NCBI GenBank assembly: GCA_010093485.1
Contig: MU001495.1
Location: 2,617,711-2,681,710, forward strand
Length of the DNA stretch: 64,000 nt
Direction: 5' to 3'
DNA from: Karstenula rhodostoma CBS 690.94
Lineage: Eukaryota > Ascomycota > Dothideomycetes > Pleosporales > Didymosphaeriaceae
The notes beneath the pieces were generated by a model. The model did not search any database. It was not told the DNA's origin and worked only from the letters and a program-made list of their open reading frames with translations. Of this stretch, positions 1 to 9,086 are shown piece by piece; the stretch's first letter is position 1; each line of letters begins with the position of its first letter. The translations under genes were made by a program, and so were the position numbers.

Positions 1-4
1 AAAA

Positions 5-757
5 ATGCACACCCTCGCCGAACCCCCGCACCGCAGGAAACACCTCCCCGCGCCCCCGCTCATAATCTACTTCTTCGCCGCCCTCTTCTCCACCATCTGC
101 ACGCCCCTCTCCATCGCCTACGGCTGGCAAATCTCCGTCGCCCCCACCTACGCCTACATCAACAACACCTGGCCATCCACCGGCTCGGGCCTGCTGTATT
201 ACCTCCCCGCGCCCTTGACCCTCGCCCTCGCCATCACAAGCACGTGTCTGTACCACCGCCGATCCATCCCAATCCTCTACAGCCTAGTGACAGCGTGCAC
301 GCTTTTCGCGGGATGGATCGTGGTGCTGGTGTTCTGGACGCAGTGCCATAGCGACTTGTACGGCAGTTTTATGGACGAGGATACGTTTTGTTACCAGCGG
401 AGTTTGCGCGCGGGACGCAGGAAACAGACGTACAGGGGCGTGGGGGACAGTTTGGCGTATGCGGGCATGGCGTTCGGGGCGCTGCTTGTTGTTGTGTTTG
501 GGGTGGAGATTATTGGGACGGGGCTTGAGTTGAGGAAGGGGAGGAGGGTGGGGGTGTGGAGGTATGCGGTTGCGGCGAAGAGGGCGGGGAATACGGGAGG
601 GAAGGGGGAGGGGAGGGGCGGTGGCTATGCGGTGGATGGGGCGGTGGATGGGGGGTTTTGGGCTATTGATGCGGGTGGGGGTGGGGGCGGTGATGGGGGA
701 GGCGGCGGAGGAGGTGATGGGGGTGGTGGAGGAGGTGGAGACGGGGGTGGGTGTTAG
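5..757 (+). CDS. Predicted four-helix membrane protein with glycine-rich tail
   Basis: I do not recognise a named family. The 250-residue single-exon frame has four hydrophobic segments, at about residues 19-41, 63-83, 88-112 and 147-170, joined by short polar loops. This is a tetraspan (MARVEL-like) layout in a plasma or internal membrane. The loop between helices 3 and 4 holds cysteines (WTQCHSD, DTFCYQR) that could pair. From about residue 195 the protein becomes glycine-rich and ends in runs of Gly broken by single Asp residues. These are encoded by a G-rich, microsatellite-like stretch at 680-755. The ATG lies four bases from the window edge, so an upstream exon or earlier start cannot be excluded. 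The function is unknown. I am fairly sure it is coding because of the helix pattern and GC-rich codon use. The tail may be a recent repeat expansion. Confidence 0.55.
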   Translation: MHTLAEPPHRRKHLPAPPLIIYFFAALFSTICTPLSIAYGWQISVAPTYAYINNTWPSTGSGLLYYLPAPLTLALAITSTCLYHRRSIPILYSLVTACTLFAGWIVVLVFWTQCHSDLYGSFMDEDTFCYQRSLRAGRRKQTYRGVGDSLAYAGMAFGALLVVVFGVEIIGTGLELRKGRRVGVWRYAVAAKRAGNTGGKGEGRGGGYAVDGAVDGGFWAIDAGGGGGGDGGGGGGGDGGGGGGGDGGGC

Positions 758-762
758 TCCAT

Positions 763-789
763 CACACACACACTCGCTCTCTCTCTCTC
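763..789. repeat. CA/CT microsatellite
   Basis: A short CA run passes directly into a CT run just after the stop codon of the tetraspan gene. It is simple-sequence DNA in the intergenic space between two convergently read genes. Confidence 0.7.
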
Positions 790-911
790 CACGCATTCAT
801 TCACGAGATCACGCTTTCATGTACTGTTTTTGAAATTGGCACTGATGCATATAAGACGAAACTTGTACGGGGTATCACATCCACATCCACATCCACAACC
901 ATTACACTACA

Positions 912-1538
912 CTACAACATCACCAACCCAAACACGCCCGCCACCACGCCCACCAATCCACTCCCCACCCCAAACGCCGCCGCCGCGCCCGTCGCCTCAA
1001 CCGGCAAAGACTGCGTCGGCGACCCAGTGCTCGCAGTCGCATTCCCCTTCGACGTCACATGCCCACTGATGCCCGCCGCACCCGTCCCGCTCGCCGCACC
1101 ACTCGGCAGCACCGCCTTGCTCGTCACAAGCGTGCTGCTCGCACTCCCCGTCCTAGTCTCATACGCAGGCACGCTCTCACCGGCGACGGCACTCTGCGTG
1201 GTCTCCTGCTCAAAGCTCGTCTTCTCGCTCGCACTCTCGCTGGCAAGCGAAGCCGTGGCGAACGAAGCCGTGGCAGTCGCCTCGCCCCACCCAGGCATGA
1301 AATCCGGGGTGTACGTCGCGGAGCCCTCGTACTGCGGGCACCCGGGGACCGTCGTCTTGGGCGGAGCGCGGCCGCCGCCGCAGTCGAGGAAGGAGCAGAT
1401 TTCGCCGTTGGTGGGGTCCCAGTAGATCATGGAGGCGCCGCCGAAAGCAACCGTCTGGGAAGAGGTGCAGCCTTCGAGGTCGGTTTTGGCGAGGGCCGTG
1501 GCGGCGAGGGCGGCGAGGGAGAGGAAAGTCGTCTTCAT
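912..1538 (-). CDS. Secreted GPI-anchored-type cell surface protein
   Basis: The 208-residue single-exon protein starts with a clear signal peptide (MKTTFLSLAALAATALA, residues 1-17). A compact N-terminal domain of about 60 residues has four cysteines near positions 24, 48, 53 and 67 (GCTSS, EICSF, LDCGGG, PGCPQ). A long Ser/Thr/Ala-rich linker with many potential O-glycosylation sites follows. The C-terminus is a hydrophobic segment (about residues 183-208) after small residues, as expected for GPI attachment. Similar fungal proteins are often annotated loosely as siderophore-biosynthesis-like, a label that says little about function. It is likely a wall or plasma-membrane surface protein. 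The first ATG directly opens the signal peptide, which fixes the start. Confidence 0.75.
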   Translation of the reverse strand: MKTTFLSLAALAATALAKTDLEGCTSSQTVAFGGASMIYWDPTNGEICSFLDCGGGRAPPKTTVPGCPQYEGSATYTPDFMPGWGEATATASFATASLASESASEKTSFEQETTQSAVAGESVPAYETRTGSASSTLVTSKAVLPSGAASGTGAAGISGHVTSKGNATASTGSPTQSLPVEATGAAAAFGVGSGLVGVVAGVFGLVML

Positions 1539-1555
1539 CTTGGATGTTGGTAGGA

Positions 1556-1588
1556 TGGTTTGGTTTGGTTTGGTTTTGGTTGATTTGG
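1556..1588. repeat. GGTTT-type pentamer repeat in the 5-prime leader region
   Basis: Several GGTTT units lie 18-50 bases upstream of the start of the secreted surface protein. On the transcribed strand they read as CA-rich AAACC units, a common leader or promoter composition in filamentous fungi. A regulatory role is possible but not shown. Confidence 0.45.
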
Positions 1589-2564
1589 TAGAGGACGAAG
1601 AAGGTGTCCGGTATTAAGTAGGATTAAGTTCGTTTGTATAAAGAGTGGTTTTGTATAGCGAGTGACTGTAGTTCCCAAGAACTGCTGAACGAGTGTAGTG
1701 ATTAGATTCTCTCCAAATGAGCGATGACCGTCCCCCAAGCGCCCGGCGACAAAACCCTTTATAAGTTTCTACGGACAGCTGCCTAGAATTATCGATAGTT
1801 CACACGCAGTTCTACACCGATCCCGCACCCAAAACCTTTCCGGGACTGAAACTTCGCGCTATTTCTCCTTTTCCCAAATTGGGCGCATGCAATTTCGCAG
1901 AATCCTATGCAGTGCAGGCGCCAACCCGGGACGCACCCGAGGCGCACCCAAAAGAACTCACCCTCAACACCGTTCGTGTCATCTTGAAACGGACAGGTCC
2001 ATCCAGACAAACAGATCAGCGCGCAACCTGCCAGACGAAGCGATCTGCAAGTCGAGAACCCTCGCAGTCTTCCAGGAACCATCCGAAATTGCGATGCGCA
2101 TCGCACGTCCCAAAACGCTAGCGCACTATTTTCGGCTGCGCCTCTGCGCGCTTGTCCGTGCTGGCGACATCATCATCCGATATTTGTTTGTTATGCGCCG
2201 AGTTTTGTTCTGGTGGACAAGACCAAGGAAAGCGTTGGAGTGATCCATTTTGAAATATTCGAGTAACATATCGACACATGCCGCTAACTACCACGGAGGA
2301 AGAGATACCCAACGCTACCAAGCAGACAGACTACGCACCCAACATATTCAACATCGCTCAGGTCATGCCGACATGGCCGTTGCAGTTTTTCCTTGTTTTA
2401 CATCGTGAACCAGTAGCTCGAGATTCGAAGTAAGATGCGAAATGATCCGTAACAGAACAGATTCCGATTGAGGTGCCAGCCACGGATCAGCCAGCCAGCA
2501 AAGACGCAACGCACAGACTGCGTGAGAAACTGCGCACTTGCCGTGCTCAACTTTTCATCGGTAT
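1589..2564. other. Intergenic region, about 1 kb
   Basis: This is the presumed promoter of the secreted surface gene (leftward) plus the 3-prime end of coronin. Frames here are short and lack domain-like content. I see no RNA gene or repeat. Confidence 0.5.
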
Positions 2565-4726
2565 TCAAGATCGGGCCTCTTCTAACTCAAGCTCCAATTC
2601 ACGGATGCGCTCATCTTTCTCGCGATCGCCACCTTGCGAGCTGAGCTTGGTCTCCAAAGTGCCGACCTTCTTTAGCAGGAGGGCAATCTGGTCAGACTGG
2701 TCGGACATGATCAGGTTCTGGCGTTGCAGCGTCTCGCTTTGCTGATGGACCGTGCTCTTAATATCGGCCAGGAAGTCCTTCAGTCCAGCTGCAGCACCTG
2801 AGGCGCTCGGAGGCGGCGTAGGAGTCGACGCATCCGGTGCCGGTGTGGAGGAAGTGGGGGCGGGAGTTGGGGCGGCGGTGGGTTTCGAAGGCTCGGGCTC
2901 CTGCTTGAAGGTAGGACGACGCGTCTTCTCCTCCTGGCGTGCAGCCGTAGCAGATGGCCGCTCAACAGGCCTCGGTATCTCCTCGAAGCTGCTGATCTCA
3001 TCTTCGGACCCGTCGTCCTTGTCAGCGAACTTCGACGCACCCTCCGCCAGAGAAGCCTTATTGTCGCTCATCGATGGAGGTGGTCCACGGGTTACTGGTG
3101 CCGGAGCAGGAGCTTCTACCGGTTTCGGAGCCTCGGTCTTCGTAGGAGAAGGGCTTCGGATGGGTTCAGCAGCATGGGGTGGCTTGTATTCCGCCGGGAC
3201 CTCCTTGAGACCATCACCTTCGTACACTGACTCTAGAGAGATCTTGGGAGGCAAAGCCGTCTTGCCGCCAAACCACTCTTGCGCGGTGGCACCGGCATTA
3301 AGACCGGTTGTAGGTGGGTAAATGTCGCTTTGGAACATCTCGGCGCGCCTTGGAACGATGAAGGAGACTGGCTGAACGTAAGAGTCGTTGACGGTCTTGA
3401 AACCACGGAGGACCTCGTTGTCGTGAAGGTTGATGCCGCGCTTGGGCATGAAGGCAATACCACGCTGCGGCTCACCGGACTTGTATTCGGAGAGGTACTC
3501 GAACTTGTCGTTCTCGTATTCGTAGTATCGGATGTTGCCGTCGCCCTTTCCAGCGAGGTACAAGCACTGCGTACCCTCGTCCCAGAAAGGCATGCAGACA
3601 CCGGAGATGCTGTCCAAGATGGTGAATCCACCGATGGGCTCTCCCGGTTTGCGCGGGTCCCACAGAGCGAGCTGCCGGTCGCTCATGCGCGAGAAACCTG
3701 TAGTCGCAATGCGGTCATGCTCGCCCAACCACACGGCACGACTGCTCTTGGCTCCTGGGTGGCCCTGGACTTCGATCGCGGGTGTTTCCTGTCGCACATC
3801 CCACACGCGCAGCTTCTTGTCTCGGCTTGTCGTGACGAGCTGGGAGCCGTCGGCGCTCCACGAGAGAGATTGAACAATATCCTTGTGCTTCAAGGTGAGC
3901 TTGGGTGCGCCAGCCTCTACATCCCATAACTTCACAGTGTAGTCTCCGGATGACGACGCGAGGACGTTTTCGGCGGCCGGGTTGAAGAGAACGTGTCCGA
4001 CTTTCCTGTGGTCGAATAAGCGATTACTTCGTGCAATTCGCGCGGCTGGCAAACCTTAGGTGACCGCTCAGCTTAGCCACAGGAGCGACATCATTGGGTT
4101 CTTCGGCGTCGCTGTAGAGCGAGAAGCCCTCTGGCACTTTCCAGATGAAGACCTGTCTCCGATTAGACTCCGTTCCCCTCTAACATTCAATATGTGGCGA
4201 ACGCACCTTGCCGTCGTCCGAGGCCGACGAGATCAACGAATCGTTGAAGGGACTCCTGCATGTCTATAAGCGCTGTTTCCATAACGCATGGGCCGTGCGC
4301 GCGTACCAGTCGGTGTCGAGAACAGCGGCGGTGTGCCCGCGGAAGAGGGGTATCTGCTCGGGAACGCGCCCCTTCTCATTGAGGGGGATGACGGCGAAGG
4401 CGCCACCGCCGCTGGCTTCCCAGTTGACGGAGAGGTACTCCGGGTTTGCCTGTGCAAGGTGAGCGCGTGCCCTGCTTCTGCACGGAGAGGAGCGAGCGGA
4501 CCTTGATGAGGTTCGTGTCCCAGGCGTTCTTGGAGATGCGCAGGTTGTCATAGCTTTGCTCCTGGTCACAAGGTCAGCGGCGATGATCGCGGGTATGCCT
4601 ACAGCTCGTGCGCACCTTTTTCGCGCCTTGTCCGAAGACATGGCCTGTGAGATGTTAGCTGTCAGCACCCGCGCAGCTCGCGCGACACTCACGGTACTTG
4701 GACGCTCGTACGAAGCGGCCAGCCAT
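2565..4726 (-). CDS. CRN1: Coronin, actin-binding WD-repeat protein
   Basis: Seven exons join cleanly: 4726-4693, 4644-4616, 4561-4502, 4449-4307, 4255-4207, 4152-4055 and 4005-2565. All introns are GT..AG, and the product is 617 residues. The N-terminus MAGRFVRASKYRHVFGQ is the coronin signature. It is followed by the conserved blocks NPEYLSVNWEASGGGAF and SASDDGKVFIWKVPEG, then WD40 blades (SGDYTVKLWD, SRDKKLRVWDVR, LALWDPRKP), completing a beta-propeller to about residue 400. A Pro/Ser/Glu-rich linker with many T-E-A-P repeats follows, then a short C-terminal coiled coil (RIRELELELEEARS). Coronin binds F-actin and regulates Arp2/3 in cortical actin patches. The length fits fungal coronins. 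The first four introns split the most conserved part, so the protein is invisible in single-frame translation. Very secure. Confidence 0.95.
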
Positions 4727-6061
4727 TGCTTATTGTACGACCTGGCAGAGAGGTTCGAGGACGGTACAGAGTTACAGCGGCAGTAAATAGCCCCTGAAGA
4801 GAGTGAGGAAGGTGGATGTGGGTGGGAGGCTGTGGCAGGGTTTCGAATGTCGAGCTGCGTTTCAACGGCAGGGTAGCCATCTCTAGTCCTTGGCAGCGGT
4901 CCCCGGTCGACCCTTCCACAAACGAGCACTGGACTGACCCTCCACAACACCAACGCGAAGCTGTCCAGAATACAAGCGCTCATCCATACTTCGCATTGCA
5001 AACGCGCGCCTGCGGCTTGATCTCTTCAGTCTCTTGCTATTACCCGGAACCATGCTGCAGCAATCCGCACCGAGCGGGGTCAAGCATTGGAACAAAGAGG
5101 TTGCGCCCTAAGATGTTGGCCCCAGAGCATCATCAAATGCGCAAGCAAAGCGCCTGCAGCAATCGTTTGAAACGCCCATCTGCAGCCGACTTGGAAGATT
5201 GTTGCGATGCAGGATCAGTCGCTCAAGGACCGATCTGCGATATTGTGGCTCGCTGGACATGATTAGTCTGGGAGCATCAGGCAGGGGATTCGGGTACAGG
5301 CAGCAACTAGGAACCAAAGAGTAGCATCGCGTTCTCTCATGCGGAAACTGCCCTACTCTACAAGGCCCTAACCAGTTACTAGTGTACCATAGAATGCTGG
5401 AGGCTTGCGGACCAGTGTTCCTACCATCTGAGCTCCGTGCGAAGCAAGTTGTGGGAACAAGCGGCGGACTACATGCTCACCGTTGGCGTCTTGGATGCGG
5501 CGAAGGGTTCCCGAGGCCAGCTCTGCAGCAACGTTTTGAAGTTCTGGAGGTATACAACTTCGTCGACGTGATTCTGTCAGCACATTGTTGGTGTCGGCGA
5601 GGATCCATTCAGGGTGCTATGCTATATAGTGTTGCACGCGTCCTATAGTCAGGGACACCACCTTCCCCACGATATGTTGCTAATTACTGTCTAGTTGGCG
5701 GGTGGTATCTAGGTAATGTGTGAATTACGGGAAAACAAGTCATGAATGGACGCTAGCCAGAGTCTCTAGCCCATGTTCAGCTACACATTCAGCAATTGTT
5801 GCCATGACTCGTAGCAACCCTTCATTTTCGATTCATAGCCAATCAGAGCGCATTTATTTTCCATATCCTATCCAATCACCGCCCATACCCCCACCGCCCT
5901 CCACTTCTCGCGCCCGAGCCGAACCTCGGTAACCTTCCCCATAGAAAGCTCACCTGCCAAACCACCGCAACGGAGAAACGTAGCAGCTCGCGCCGCACTC
6001 CATTGCTCCATACGGCCATTCCACCCAGGCCTTTCAAGCACACCCTCTCCTATCCCCCTAA
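4727..6061. other. Intergenic region, divergent promoters
   Basis: This holds the upstream regions of coronin (leftward) and the Pex11-type gene (rightward). Near 5875-5960 it is C-rich and pyrimidine-rich, typical of fungal leaders. No frame has recognisable protein content. I see no RNA gene or repeat. Confidence 0.5.
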
Positions 6062-7084
6062 ATGTCAGACAAGCTGCCCGACCAAGCGGTGCAGGCCGCC
6101 GACAAGGCCATCGAGCAAGCCAAGCACGCCGCGGACCGCGTCAAGCGCGAAGCCCACGCCCACGGCGGCGTCGGCGTCGGCGGCAATGCGGCGGCCGCGG
6201 TGAAGCAGGCAGACCGCTTCGTCCTGCGCTTGAACAGGTGCGTTCCCATCCCATTCCATCTCTCCCCAGACAACCACACTCCCCGCAACCGTCCAGGCCA
6301 TCACATCGCTAACCCGCACCCCAGACTCCTCGCCACGCCCGGCGGCCTCTCCGCCTTCCTCTCCACCTCAAACTACATCCTCTACGTCCTCGCCTACCTC
6401 CAGCCGCGCGCCTCCCCACTATACACGCGCCTCCTCGCCGCGCTCAAACTCTCCTCCTCCCCCGTCCCCCTCGCCGCAGACCCAAACACCCCGACCCCCG
6501 TCGCCGCCCTCGCCCAGCTCCTCTCAAAATGCCGCACCACCCTCCGCCTCCTCGGCACGCTCCCGCTCTACGCCTGGCTCCGCAGCCTGATGGCGGGCCC
6601 GAAGCCGGGGAGTGATACCGTCCTCCACAAAATCGCCGTCGCGCAGGCGAGTTCCTACTTCGCGTACCAGCTGCTGGAGAACATCTGCGTGCTCGCCGAC
6701 CACGGCGTGGTGCCCGCGTCGTTCGTCGCGAGGCTGAATCGCAGCGAACCCACCACCACACGGCTGTATACTACCGCGTACCGCTTTTGGCTGGTGGGTG
6801 TGAGCTGCGATTTCCTGCGGCTGGCGAGGGAGGCGCAGAATATTGGCGCGAAGAGGGCGGCGAGGGGCGTGGAGGAGAAGGGTGTGCAGGTTAGAGAAGA
6901 GGATGAGGCGATAGATAGGCGGTGGTGGATGGATGCGGCGATTGCGGCGGCGTGGTTCCCCATGGCGCTGCATTTTAGTAATGTCACTGGGGGCGTGCCG
7001 GGGTGGCATGCGGGGTGGATGGGGGTGTGTGGGTTGGTTGCTGGTGGGGAGAGGATGAGGGGGTTGTGGGGGGCTACGGCGTAG
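6062..7084 (+). CDS. Peroxisomal membrane protein, Pex11 family
   Basis: Exons are 6062-6237 and 6325-7084. The 87-nt GT..AG intron is a multiple of three and lacks stops, so reading through it would give a false 340-residue protein. The spliced product is 311 residues. After an acidic/basic amphipathic N-terminus it contains the Pex11 pattern: FVLRLNRLLATPGGLSAF, then SNYILYVLAYLQPR, a central hydrophobic stretch (RTTLRLLGTLPLYAWLR), FAYQLLENICVLADHGVV, and a C-terminal hydrophobic segment with FPMALHFS. Pex11 proteins remodel the peroxisomal membrane for elongation and division. The layout best fits the fungal Pex11C-like branch rather than canonical Pex11, but I cannot separate paralogs without alignment. 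Neighbours give no functional link. Confidence 0.85.
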   Translation: MSDKLPDQAVQAADKAIEQAKHAADRVKREAHAHGGVGVGGNAAAAVKQADRFVLRLNRCVPIPFHLSPDNHTPRNRPGHHIANPHPRLLATPGGLSAFLSTSNYILYVLAYLQPRASPLYTRLLAALKLSSSPVPLAADPNTPTPVAALAQLLSKCRTTLRLLGTLPLYAWLRSLMAGPKPGSDTVLHKIAVAQASSYFAYQLLENICVLADHGVVPASFVARLNRSEPTTTRLYTTAYRFWLVGVSCDFLRLAREAQNIGAKRAARGVEEKGVQVREEDEAIDRRWWMDAAIAAAWFPMALHFSNVTGGVPGWHAGWMGVCGLVAGGERMRGLWGATA

Positions 7085-8429
7085 GTGGGCAAGAACTTGA
7101 GGGCGAGAAGATGCCGTCGATACTGCTCTGGGACACGGCATGACATATTAGAGGTCAAGTTGTCTATACGGGGACAGCACGGGAGATGTTTCGAGTGTAT
7201 ATATGGAGAGACTTGTAGATGCAATTTAAACGCTGGAGATTGGGAACGACCATACAATTCCAACAGTCAAAACCTTCATTCGGGATGCTGAGTACTGGGG
7301 CTCTGTTCACCACGAGATAGTCAGAAGGCTGCTTCTGCGTACGATCTTGGGGTCACATAACACCCAACCGTGTCATGTCAAGCCCCTAGCAGGCCATCAG
7401 GTTCGGCACTACGTCAATGTAATTCACGCAACACGCGCAAGGCAAGAAGCACGAGGCCTGCTCGCTTGAACTGAACCTCAGATCACGTCGAAAAGTCCAA
7501 GCGGGGTAACCACCTGTCACAGCACCTCCTAGGCACCTTGATCGACAAACGACATACCTCCCTCACGTTCCTCGTTGGGTAGTATGCATGATCCCCTCCA
7601 GCGCCCTGCTTCACCGGATCCTCACCGACTCGCTTGTCGCAGAGCCCAACAGCATAACCACTTTCGCCGCTTGGGCTGCACGGCAACAGCGATGCTGCTG
7701 GCCTCGAAATCGTCCCTGTCATGAAAATCCGGTGAAGTGGGATGGCTGTGAGGTGGTGGTTGGGCGTGGTATATCAGCTGCGCAGGTCGTGGGCCTATCA
7801 GGTGTGAGTGCTGGGGCTACGGCACATGAATGTTCAGCCAGAGCGTCGAACGTCGAGAATGCCTCGCACAGCCTTCCTGCACACAGCCTTCTTCTAGTAC
7901 AATGCATTTACAGCCTGCGGTTGCCTTGTTTTTTTGCTGCTAGGCAGCAGCGAGCGTGCACTATCGAGTCCCCTATTTAATAGTATACTATGGTCCGGAT
8001 GCGCATCTTGTTGACACTTGACCATCTCTCCTGCCATTCTTCGCTCTCAAATAATCTGGAGTCGGCTTGCACACAGATGAAATCTCGTACACCACATCGT
8101 TCCAATGTCAAACAGCCCCGTGACGGCGGCGCCCCAAGACCCTACTACACAATTCCACCGTATGGTACGCGAAATTTGGCGGTATATTACAGTAGACCGC
8201 CTGCAACAAACATTCCGCGCCCGAAGCCGCGATACAGTGGCGGCTCATCAATGGGCATTATCATGCCTACATGATCTCTTGTTCAACTACGCGATACTCT
8301 CTGGTCCTGAATCACGTGCCTATTAACGAACAGCTACATAGCCCTGAATTACGCTCGCACTTCATTGAGGTCTCAACATGTTCCTGTGACCCGTTGCTGA
8401 ACAGCGACCACCGCTCAACAGCGCCTTGC
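7085..8429. other. Gene-poor region with one weak small frame
   Basis: There is no recognisable gene. A 73-residue ATG frame at 8105-8326 on the plus strand (MSNSPVTAAPQDPTTQFHR at its start) is amphipathic and could be a small protein, but nothing corroborates it. The rest has short frames of mixed composition. Confidence 0.35.
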
Positions 8430-9086
8430 TCACACGTCGCAACAGTCACTGAACCCAAGCTCAAGGCTCTCGTGAAGCTTTTCTGTGCGAACATGTGCCT
8501 TTGTCTCAACGTTGCCATTTGTTGACGTCTGCTCACGATCCCCAAGATACTCTCTTGATGGACCTATCATCGGCGACATGTTGAAAACATCCACCGCCAA
8601 CACCCTGAGCGCTATGCCTTCCCATGGCCGTGTAAGGGGAGTCTGGTATACTGGTTTTGGTACGCGTATCGTAATATACCGCTTCTCTACCGCGTTTATC
8701 TCTGGCACCTGAGCAGAGGCTTGAGATATATCAGATGGATCGACCTCACAAGCAGGTGGCGTTTCTATACCTGTGGACGTGCTACCCGCCATCTCAATAA
8801 CATCGTTCGCTGTTATCCAGTGCCGTTGCCTCCAGACCTTCACTAGGCCAATCACTGCAACAATAACCGCTGGAATACCAATGACCAAAGTCACCAAATT
8901 TGCAACGTCGCCTATCGATGCTCCCCCCTTCGGAGAATCGCCAATGGGCGCTGCAGCTGCGTTCACTCCTATCCAATGTCAGAAGTCAGCAAGCTGGAAC
9001 AAGCTTTTGTATGTTGAATCATAGCACGTACCATAACAAGCCATCAAAACCAGGCTACTGGAAGCTCTATTGCCAATGCTATCCAT
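8430..9086 (-). CDS. Small membrane protein, family D copy 1
   Basis: The model has exons 9086-9032 and 8968-8430, a 63-nt GT..AG intron in phase 1, and a 197-residue product. The longest single frame lacks an ATG, which is what showed that an upstream exon was needed. Exon 1 begins MDSIGNRASSSLVLMACY, a short hydrophobic lead-in. Exon 2 carries a conserved transmembrane block of about 25 residues, with GASIGDVANLVTLVIG and then IPAVIVAVIGLVKVW, followed by a basic stop-transfer (RQRH) and a polar cytoplasm-type tail of about 130 residues. A paralog at 13126-13574 has the same exon-1 length, intron phase and transmembrane block, so the pair is unlikely to be chance. I do not recognise the family and propose no function. 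The C-terminal tail may contain a further intron. Confidence 0.6.

Noticed and set aside
284..796. Minus-strand frame opposite the tetraspan gene.
   Set aside because: Pro/Arg-rich shadow of a GC-rich coding sequence with no start context or motif.
912..1553. Plus-strand frames (751-1425, 1059-1553) over the secreted surface gene.
   Set aside because: Shadows. The minus strand has a signal peptide, cysteines and a GPI-type end.
6062..7084. A continuous 340-residue Pex11-type protein.
   Set aside because: Residues from the 87-nt stretch 6238-6324 interrupt a conserved block, and canonical splice sites flank it.
8430..8966. A 178-residue protein starting in the longest frame at 8966.
   Set aside because: That frame opens with GTG. 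The real start is an ATG in an upstream exon at 9086, supported by the paralog.
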